A stretch of 64,000 bases of DNA from Colocasia esculenta (lineage: Eukaryota; Streptophyta; Magnoliopsida; Alismatales; Araceae), in assembly GCA_014218235.1 (NCBI GenBank), contig CM024756.1, positions 77,002,152 through 77,066,151 on the forward strand. The letters run 5' to 3'. Shown here one piece after another: positions 56,564 to 64,000 of this stretch. The stretch's first letter is position 1. Every line of letters begins with the position of its first letter. The notes beneath the pieces are model-generated. The model was not told where the DNA came from, made no database searches, and worked only from the letters and a program-made list of their open reading frames with translations. The translations under genes were made by a program, and so were the position numbers.

Positions 56564-56745
56564 TGTCGACAGGCGATCTGGTGCTGTCGACAGGATTTGT
56601 TGTTCTAGAAGTCCTCATCTTCTGTCTATAAGAATCTGTCGACAGGAGCATCTGGATCTGTCGACAGGACTAGTTTTCCCAGAACTTGTCTATTTTGTCT
56701 GTACAAATCTGTCGATAGGGCTTCAGGGATCTGTCGATAGGTGAT
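56564..56745. repeat. CTGTCGACAGG array in the LTR of E
   Basis: Four CTGTCGACAGG and two CTGTCGATAGG words, mostly preceded by ATCTG or AATCTG, in pairs about 15-20 bp apart. They lie upstream of the TATA box in element sense. Looser copies continue to the left near 56460-56500. Confidence 0.82.
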
Positions 56746-57018
56746 GTCTTTTTGTTCTTTTCTTGTCCTTTCTCTCTTGTTTTGGTACAAGGTCTTGAAT
56801 GGAATCTCACCTACATAAAAGTACATGATTAGTGAGACATAACCAACACATTAATGATCAATAAAAATATTTAATTCATTTGCATCCACTTGTCATTATC
56901 TTGAAGTTTTGCACATTTGTCATACATCAATTTTGGTCCATAAGATGTTCATAATAAAAAACAAGGATATGTCATTAAGCTTAGCATTCTCATAAACATT
57001 CCATATGAGAACTCAACA

Positions 57019-57288
57019 TTCTCCCCTTTTTTGATGATGACAAAAATTTAATTCGACCAAAATTGATGTTCTTCCCCTTTTGACAACATCCAAAAAGATA
57101 ACACAAGCAAGGATCATTGCAACATGAAGAGAAATAGTGCATTTCATTCATTGGGTGTTCATTACACAATTGCACATGACACATGAGTAATGGTAAGAAA
57201 TGAAAGACTACATGACACATGACATGGAAAGCAAATGAAAAACATCTAGAACATGACCAAAACACGAACGACTTCTTGACCACTCATT
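57019..57288 (-). other. PPT region of element E
   Basis: A purine tract on the minus strand (AAAAAAGGGGAGAA, 57019-57034) abuts the LTR. A second, weaker one (AAAAGGGGAAGAA) is at about 57068-57081. There is no gene in this stretch. Confidence 0.6.
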
Positions 57289-57624
57289 CTAAACATCAGC
57301 ATCATCGCCCGGTGGTGCTAAGGCCTGACGAAGCTCATGAAGATCAGTAGACATCCTTGTGAGCCTTAGCTGTAGCTGGACTTGGGTGTCTGCTAAAGCT
57401 TCAATACCAGACTCAACGGTGTCCAACCGTGTAGTTATCCTATCAAAGCCTGTAGTGAGTTGAAGTTGCATCTGGGCAAGAAGCTCTCTAAGTAAAGGCT
57501 CAGTAGATGGTGGATCACTTGGTGGAACGATGTCTTCATCTCCCGGAGCATCTTGAGGCTCTGGCTGGGAGTCGTCATCAGCAGTGTTAGCTTCATCTTC
57601 TTCTCCATCATCAGAAGCATCATC
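57289..57624 (-). CDS. C-terminal end of ORF3 in element E (partial, intact)
   Basis: The minus strand is open without interruption from the D insertion point to a stop, about 111 codons. The first half is acidic (DDGEEDEANTADDDS) with Pro/Glu. The second half is a heptad-patterned coiled coil (TGFDRITTRLDTVESGIEAL). The protein ends GDDADV. It is the same kind of accessory protein as in A and B, but ends in a coiled coil and lacks the VERYKV-type domain. Function unknown. Element D cut it within an Asp-rich stretch. Confidence 0.6.
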   Translation of the reverse strand, partial: DDASDDGEEDEANTADDDSQPEPQDAPGDEDIVPPSDPPSTEPLLRELLAQMQLQLTTGFDRITTRLDTVESGIEALADTQVQLQLRLTRMSTDLHELRQALAPPGDDADV

Positions 57625-57626
57625 TA

Positions 57627-60600
57627 TGTAAGGCCCTCGATTTTATTGCATTATTGTATTGCATGTAAATAATTCATGTTGTGTATGTACGTTGTAATAT
57701 TTACGTAAGTACTAGTAGTATACTATTGCATGCATGTGTATAGACTAAATGTAAATAGTGTATGAATGACATGTTGATAGTGTGTGTATGATAATACATA
57801 TGTATGATATATAGGTGTAAGATGTACAAGGTTTCTGCATGTTTTGGAGTTCTGGCCGAAGGCCTTATAGGCGTTAAGATCAATGGACGTTTGGGCTGAG
57901 TTGGCGTCATTCCCATGGACGCCAAAACTAATCCCAGCGTCCAACGATGTGGACGCCAACTTCTCTGACCTGCATGCGTTGCAGAGCCCAGAAATTCTGG
58001 AAACAAGCCACCCCAACCATTGGGGAGCTGTCCCCAACGGTCTGAAAGGCCATCTTGTCACCCCTGCGTGACAAGAGAACCCCTCTGCTTTAAAACCAAC
58101 TCCCCTTGCACCAGAAAACCTCTCTTGACTCTTTGCAAAGAGGAGAGAAAACCCTAATTCGGAGCTGTGCAAGGACTGGTCTTTGGAGGCTTCAATCCGG
58201 CGATCCAAGGCTTCATCTGGCGTTCTTCTGCAACTAGAGGCTAGAGGGAACCAAGGAGAAGGCTTCCCCACAACCGGCTTGGCACCTACATCGACCTAGA
58301 ACCCGGAGGAGAGCTCTTTTGGAGGCTTCTTGGGACTGCCCAAGGAGAGCTTCTCCGACCCTTTTAGATTCCTTGGAGTTTTACAAGAGGCAAGTACCCT
58401 ACCCATAACGTCCCTGTATGTGTCTAGGATGGTTTTACTATTTTTATACTTTTTCCCTCGTGTCCTAGACCCCAAATTCACCCTATCTTTGGAGCTCGGG
58501 TCTGTGTTCTGCACAGACCTGACATTAACGGCAATATCCCTTGCCGCTAAGATCATGCTTAGCGTCCAGCGATCATGCCGTTGACATTGAATTAGCGGCC
58601 AGAGACCGCCGCCAAGTTCATCTAGACAGAACAGTGAACTGTTCTGCCCTCTTATATGATTAATTTTGACGTGTTTTGCGATGAGGATATAATGTAACTC
58701 TTCTATACTATGTACACTAGCTAATGTGATGAATGGGAGAATGCATGTACACCTATTTTGTGGGTGGTTGAGTTTAATTGGGTATCTAATGTGTATGCGA
58801 AAAGAATGGCCATGTGTATGCACCATGATCCTCATGATCAGTGGCAAAGTTTTGTTGTCAAATTTGTTAGACCCTGTATGCATGTTACTACCTGTGCTCT
58901 GAATTTCCGATATTTTTCCCATGCTTGTATGATTATTTAAAAATTCTGTTTTGGGAAAAATGAAATCATGCGTAGGTCATGTTAAATTCCAGTAAATTGT
59001 GTGTTGCTCGATAAATTCGGGAACAAATTCTGTGATCCTGTATATGCTAGGGTTCAGACAGTCAGCTGTTAAAAATTTTGATTTTGTTTAACTCCATGTT
59101 AAATTGCATTATGAATATTAGTGTGGAATGGATGGTAAAGTTTCTGTAAATTCATTTTGAGTTAGAAAAATCTGAAATTTTGCATGTGGGATCCTAAACC
59201 CGAAATGAGCTTGTGGTTAAAATTTCAGGTCATTTGGACCAGTATATGATGTAATATGAATTTTTCCATGTAAAAATGTGAAACAAATGCATGCCTTTGT
59301 AAAATGAGTTGATTTTGTAATTAGCAACCTGATTAGTGGAATTTCCTGAGTGCTAAATTTTGTAATTGTAGCGTCATGTTAGGAGAAACAGAGGAATGTG
59401 CATGTGAGTGAGAAAGTGAATGAAATGAGAGTGACATATGTAAACCTATGTGATAAAATCGGTAAAAACGTGTAATGTGTAAATTGTGCCAAGTGTGACA
59501 ATGCTTCCACAGAGGGCAGTGGATCCGTATCAGGGAAAAGTCCCCCTGAGAATGTTCAATGTGTAAGTGACCCTAAGGGCATTAGGGGGAAATCCTAGAG
59601 GTGGACAAGTACCACTGGTTAGGGTGGAGACTTGTTCTCCCGGTCTGCGCAGTCCAAGAGTCGCCATTGTATTGCCTAGATGGCGTCTATGTGATGTGAT
59701 GTGTTTGTGTCCTTCTTTGGTGGTTTGGACTATGTGTCACGGCACTAAATGTGAAAGTGTAAATGTGAATGTGTAAATGTGTATGTGTTCATGTGAACAA
59801 TGTGTAAAAGTACATGTGTAAAGTGTGAAATTGTGAAATTGAAATTGTGTAAAAATGCTAAACCAAATGTGAGGATGTGAGTTTGTAATCTATGTTATGA
59901 CAATCTGAAATCATGCTTGAATAGTAGTTCTACTAGGTTAGGATCATGTTTATGTATGCAAAATGCCTAGAATTCATGTTAGGGATAATTGATAAGGATA
60001 TGTAAGCAACCTCCATACTTGATTGTTCACTTGTTGTGATTTAATCATTGTTGTAGCTCTCATGTGTTAGATTATGGTTGCTAAAGCATGAAAACCAGCA
60101 AGCTTAAAGTATGAAAATGGTCATGTATATGCGTAGGAATGTGTAGATTCCATGTTAGGTGTGTTTCCTTTCATGCATGTTCGGAATGTATATTAATGGC
60201 TTTCATGTCTTAGTTGGTTGGAGGTAAATTTTATGTGAGAATGAATAGAAAGTATGTGATAGGTGATTTTATTTCTGCAAATCTGAAAGCATAGTCCATG
60301 TGTTAAATTGTAGATTCACATGATAGGTTGAAAAAAATCATTGTCAAGCATGCTACATGTTGTGTCCTATGATTGTGTGTGTGTAAAACCTACCATGATA
60401 TGTGCATGTGCGGTATGTGTAGAATTGCTTGCTGAGTCTTTAGACTCACTACTTGCTTCGGCGTACAGGTGTAGCTGGTGAGGAGGCACTTGTGGAAGAG
60501 ACGTTGGAGACCGACTCCGAGCGCGGAGATTAGAGTCTTGGCATACTAGTGATATTTTGTGACTTTCATAGTATGTAATTGCAATCTTGTAATAGCCTTA

Positions 60601-60876
60601 TCATGGACAAATGTACAAGTGTGGACATTTATGTATTAAATTTTCAGCAATTTAAATCATGTGGATTCTTAGTTCTCTAAACGTTATCGAATCATGTATG
60701 TTAAATGTGGATGATGAATGAATGAAGACAGTGGTTCTTTTACTTCCTCTACTCTGTTCTTATATTCACGTGTATCTCAGCTGAATGTCATTGTTGGGTA
60801 AATGTCCCACTGTGATGGTGCTTGCTATACCGACGTGGGTTGGTATAACCGTACCGGTATAATGAGGGTCGTCGCA
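57627..60876 (+). repeat. 5' LTR of element D
   Basis: 3250 bp, homologous over its length to the C LTRs. Inverted-word arrays are at 57868-57962 (GGACGTT, GGCGTCA, GGACGCCAA) and 58530-58612 (TTAACGGC, TGCCGCTAA). A TTTAAAA TATA-like box lies near 58090. Two long minus-strand ORFs (57723-58271, 58296-58922) are not conserved in C and are rejected as genes. Confidence 0.9.
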
Positions 60877-60881
60877 GAGAT

Positions 60882-60899
60882 TGGTATCAGAGCAACCGG
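60882..60899 (+). other. Primer binding site of element D
   Basis: TGGTATCAGAGCAACC lies five bases after the LTR end. Confidence 0.9.
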
Positions 60900-61067
60900 T
60901 TGAGATTGCACATGAATATACATAAGTCATCATCTTCATTACATGCTAAGTCTACATAGAAATGTCCACATGTGTAGAATTGATTAATAACGAATGAAAA
61001 GTAGATAAGAAAATGGTTAGAAAACTTAGTAACCTAGCTCTAATGATGGCTGAAATTTATTACATCC

Positions 61068-61560
61068 ATGGCTTCGAGAGGTAGGCGTGGCGGAGCGCCG
61101 GCTCGTGAGGACGAGCCGAGACGTGACGAGCGGGCGGAGCAACAGGCCCCGGCACCGCAAGGTCCTGTACTTCCCCCACCGCCGCCTGTGGATTATGGAG
61201 TATTCATGCAAGGTCTGGTGCAAGCCATGCAGACGCAGGCTCATACCCAGGCAGCACTCCAAGCTCAGTTGGAGGCCCAAGTTAGACTAATAAAATGATT
61301 TATAGTCTGTTTTATTTAATTATGTGGTATTGTGTTGACTGTGAATTGCTTGTTGTGTACTGTAGCAGGCTTAAGGACCAGCTCAGGACCACGGTGGACC
61401 TTCTACCATGGAGAGATTCAAGAGGATGCTGCCACCCTCTTTTAAGGGGGAGAGCGATCCGTTGTTGGCTGAAAGCTAGATGAGGGAGATAGAAAAGATC
61501 TTCCGAGCCATCAGGTGTGCAGAGGAGGATAAGGTTGCAATGGCCACCTACATGCTACAG
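61068..61560 (+). pseudogene. gag exons 1 and 2 of element D with intervening intron
   Basis: Exon 1 is 61068-61280, exactly 71 codons as in C. A GT-AG segment occupies 61281-61365. Exon 2 is 61366-61560, 65 codons. Exon 2 has two nonsense changes relative to C: CAA to TAA near 61372, and TGG to TAG in the ESW motif near 61479. Removing the segment keeps the same frame. Confidence 0.7.
61281..61365 (+). other. Putative gag intron 1 of element D
   Basis: 85 bp, GTTAGA donor, TACTGTAG acceptor, T-rich. Same length and borders as in C. Confidence 0.6.
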
Positions 61561-61634
61561 GTATGTGTTAATTTTGTATGATTGTATGTTGTTAGTTAGA
61601 ACTGTTAGTTGGAGCTTACGAAGGTGTATTGCAG
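61561..61634 (+). other. Putative gag intron 2 of element D
   Basis: 74 bp with donor CAG before GTATGT, acceptor TATTGCAG before GAA, and a T-rich body. Both sites match the plant consensus. The codons on each side join ATYMLQ to ERADVWW, the uninterrupted Tekay gag order as I know it. Confidence 0.68.
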
Positions 61635-62917
61635 GAAAGAGCGGATGTATGGTGGTCTTCACTACTGCGTACGCGGTTTGAGGACGGAGCTATCGACGTA
61701 GCTTGGGACGAGTTCGCACGGCTCTTTCGGGCCAAGTTCGTCCCTGAGCATGTGCAAGATCGGATGGAGCAGGAATTTCTATCTCTGGTTCAAGGCTCCA
61801 TGACTGTGCTGGAATACGAGGCAAGGTTTTTGAACTTTCTAAGTATGCACCTCATATCGTGGCAGACGAGCGCAGAAAGACGAAAAAGTTTATGATGGGA
61901 CTCAAGCCATCACTGCGGACGAGACTCGTGGCGTTCAACCACCGGACTTTGGACGAGGCCCTCAGCGCTGCTTGTAGGCAGGAGGGAGAAATGGAGCAAT
62001 ACCTAGAAGAAAAGAAAGCTTTGCAGAAGAGGCCAGCAACGACTTTCCATCGGCAAGACAAGAAGAAAACGGTGTATCAGACACCCCAGCGATCCGTGGC
62101 AGCCGGCAGTACTCAGGTACCTTCTGTACGTTCCCCTGGTGTGAAGAAGGAGTGTCCCCATTGCGGGAAGACACATGGTGGTTCCGAGTGTTGGTTGGTA
62201 GCGGGTAGATGCTTGAAGTGCGGGAGCAGCGACCACAAGATCAAAGAATGCCCAAGACTTCAGCAAGGAGTTCAGCGCGGAGCGCCAGCCCCAGTAGTAG
62301 CGTCAGCAGCGCCAGCTACAGGAAGACCAGGAAGGCCTCGAGCCCCAGCTCGAGTGTTCGCTTTAGCTCGCGAGGACGCCGAGCAGGCGGAGCATGTCAC
62401 CGAAGGTACGGTTTTGCTTTTAGGTGTGCACGCTCGAGTTTTGTTTGATACGGGTTCTACTCACTCGTTCATTTTCGAGCGGTTCGCTAGGCAGTTAGCC
62501 CTAGAGTCAGGCATAGAGTCTGAGGATATAGAAGTCCCTTTGTCTGTGCACACCCCTGCGGGTACGATATCGACTAGGAAGTGTATTCCGTCGTTACCTG
62601 TGTGCATTGAGGATAGAATCCTAGATGGGTGTTTCTTCTTGCTAAAGATGAAGGACTATGATGCTATTCTTGATCTGGATTGGCTAGAGGAGTACTATGC
62701 GTTAGTGGATTGTCACCGGAAGAGGATTGTTTTCCGCATTCCTGGTGAGGACGAGTTCTCTCATCCCTTGCCGAGGAACATGGCGGGAAAGATGGTCATC
62801 TCTGCCATGAAGGCGATGCGCATGGTGAACAAGGGTTATGACGCTTTTCTTGCCAGCGTGGTGTTAGTGCCAGAGGCTGATGAGTCACCTACCCTTGCAG
62901 AGATCGAGGTAGTGTAG
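61635..62917 (+). pseudogene. gag exon 3, zinc knuckles and protease of element D
   Basis: The frame 61635 to about 61830 holds the gag core (FRAKFVPEHVQDRMEQEFLS). A one-base loss near 61831 shifts reading to 61859-62917 (352 codons). That frame has FMMGLKPSLRTR and knuckles CPHCGKTHGGSEC and CLKCGSSDHKIKEC. The protease core follows with FDTGSTHSF (catalytic Asp present), KMKDYDAILDLDWLEE and the connector. It ends at a TAG at 62915-62917, where C has CAG. Confidence 0.88.
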
Positions 62918-64000
62918 GATTTTCAGACGTATTTCCTGATGATTTGTCTGGTTTGCCACCGGATAGAGAGATAGAGTTTACCATAGAGTTGCTTCCGGGC
63001 ACCTCTCCTATCTCGAAGGCTCCATATCGGATGGCACCTGCGGAGTTAGCCGAGTTGAGGAGGCAGTTGCAAGAGTTGCTAGATAAGGGATTTATTCGCC
63101 CTAGTGTTTCCCCTTGGGGCGCACCTGTATTGTTCATCAAGAAGAAAGACAGGTCACTTAGGTTATGCATTGATTATAGGAAGTTGAACCAAGTGACTGT
63201 GAAGAACAGGTATCCCTTACCTCGTATTGATGATTTGTTTGACCAGTTGAGAGATGCATCAGTATTTTCTAAGATTGACTTGCGATCTGGTTATCATCAG
63301 TTGAGGATTCGGAGTGAGGATGTGTCCAAGACGGCGTTTAGAACCCGTTATGGACATTATGAGTTTTTGGTCCTTCCTTTCGGATTGACCAATGCCCCTG
63401 CAGCGTTCATGGATCTCATGAACAGGGTGTTTAGGCCGTATTTAGATAGATTTGTCGTAGTGTTTATTGATGATGTGTTGGTCTACTCTCCGGATGAGGC
63501 CACGCACTGTCAGCATTTGAGGGTAGTGTTAGAGGTTCTTCGTGAGCACAAGCTGTATGCTAAATTCAGCAAGTGCGATTTTTGGTTGCGCGAGGTTCAT
63601 TTCCTCGGGCATGTTATCTCCGGTGCTGGTGTTGCAGTCGATCCAGCAAAGGTCCAGGCTGTTATGGATTGGGAGATTCCCCAGACCCCTTCGGAGATTC
63701 GTAGTTTTCTCGGGTTAGCTGGTTACTACCGGCGATTCATTGAGGGATTTTCATCCATCGCCGCCCCTTTGACTCAGCTTACCAGAAAGGGAGTGAAGTT
63801 TGTTTGGTCCGAGAAGTGTGAGAGTAGTTTTCAATTATTGAAGACTAAGCTCACGTCAGCTCCGGTGTTAGTCTTACCGAGCGGTGTAGAGGGTTTTGCT
63901 ATCTACACGGATGCGTCTCGGATTGGTTTAGGCTGTGTGCTCATGCAGCAAGAAAGGGTAGTGGCTTATGCTTCTCGTCAGTTGAAGGAGCATGAGAAGA
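62918..64000 (+). CDS. RT and RNase H start of element D (open to the window end)
   Basis: After the TAG and a one-base loss (TTTCCAGA in C, TTTCAGA here), the frame through 62938 is open without a stop to base 64000, about 354 codons. RT motifs in order are DDLSGLPPDREIEF, PYRMAPAELAEL, LRLCIDYRKLNQVTV, FSKIDLRSGYHQLR, PFGLTNAPAAFMDLMN, VVVFIDDVLVYS and FLGHVISGAGV. RNase H starts with YTDASRIGLG. All expected RT residues are present. D is therefore better preserved here than C. Confidence 0.88.

Larger units (their letters stand above)
55677..57018 (-). repeat. 3' LTR of element E
   Basis: In element sense it starts TGTTGAGTTC at 57018 and ends near ATTACCA at 55677, 1342 bp. It has a short G-run near the left end, as in the other SIRE-like LTRs, a TATAAAAG at 56373-56380 and a CTGTCGACAGG array. 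The left border is less certain than the right. Confidence 0.72.
55677..57626 (-). mobile_element. Element E: 3' end of a SIRE-like copia element
   Basis: It consists of an LTR (55677-57018), a polypurine tract and the end of ORF3, all on the minus strand. It is cut at 57626 by insertion of element D, and the remainder would lie beyond D outside the window. It sits in or against the Tat element T. Confidence 0.8.
57627..64000 (+). mobile_element. Element D: Tekay/Del-like chromovirus, runs off the window
   Basis: The 5' LTR 57627-60876 starts TGTAAGGCCC as in C. It is followed by a PBS and by gag, protease, RT and the beginning of RNase H, still open at the last base. It is the same family as C but not the same copy; the LTRs differ at many positions. 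It was inserted in element E after ATCTA (57622-57626). Confidence 0.92.

Noticed and set aside
57723..58922. Two minus-strand ORFs of 182 and 208 codons in the D LTR
   Set aside because: They are in LTR sequence, are not kept open in the homologous LTRs of C, and show no recognisable domain.

Overview
The window is nuclear DNA of a flowering plant, probably a eudicot; the species cannot be told from sequence alone. It consists almost entirely of long terminal repeat (LTR) retrotransposons nested in one another. I found no ordinary host gene, tRNA, rRNA or CRISPR array. All coding sequence is retroelement gag, pol or accessory ORF, and most of it is broken by frameshifts and stops. Clade names (SIRE/Maximus-type copia, Tekay/Del-type chromovirus, Tat-type gypsy) come from recognising motifs by eye, not from a search.

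Layout, with element names used below. (A) 1-24477, minus strand: a SIRE-like Ty1/copia element. Its 3' LTR (1-1807 plus 11384-11389) is cut by the window edge. Its third ORF, pol and gag run leftward between 11571 and 20613, and its 5' LTR is 20678-24477. (F) 1808-11383, plus strand: a complete non-autonomous gypsy element with 3.4-kb LTRs and only a gag zinc-knuckle remnant, inserted at the outer edge of A's 3' LTR. A 1.7-kb solo LTR (21298-22998) sits inside A's 5' LTR. (B) 24478-28632, minus: the 3' part of a second SIRE-like element that shares the 20678-24477 LTR with A, giving a tandem LTR-A-LTR-B arrangement. B is interrupted by a 2.2-kb solo LTR (25223-27442). (G) 28633-30786 and 42229 to about 42786: a gypsy-type LTR on the minus strand, split by (C) 30787-42223, a complete Tekay-like chromovirus on the plus strand flanked by GTATG duplications. 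(T) about 42787-55676, minus: a Tat-like gypsy element with one LTR and a pol with dual RNase H. Two intron-containing plant-mobile-domain-like ORFs lie on its opposite strand. (E) 55677-57626, minus: the 3' LTR and ORF3 end of a third SIRE-like element. (D) 57627-64000, plus: a second Tekay-like element inserted in E and running off the window, with an open RT/RNase H frame.

Within an element, the LTR supplies promoter and polyadenylation signals, the PBS primes minus-strand DNA from a tRNA (initiator-Met type in A, F, C and D), and the PPT primes plus-strand DNA. Gag forms the particle, and protease, integrase, RT and RNase H copy and insert the DNA. The SIRE-like ORF3 and the Tat antisense ORFs are accessory genes of unknown role.

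The most interesting signals are these. (1) A conserved two-stem fold plus tandem short hairpins, with stem sequences that change in a compensating way, lies in the probable leader (R/U5) of four SIRE-like LTRs. (2) Two phase-0 introns appear to interrupt gag in both Tekay-like elements. (3) A six-exon, all phase-0 PMD plus coiled-coil gene runs antisense to Tat pol, and all six of its in-frame stops after exon 1 are TAG. (4) Every LTR family here carries its own array of short CpG-containing palindromic or inverted words, and one core (TGTCGACA) is shared by copia and gypsy LTRs.
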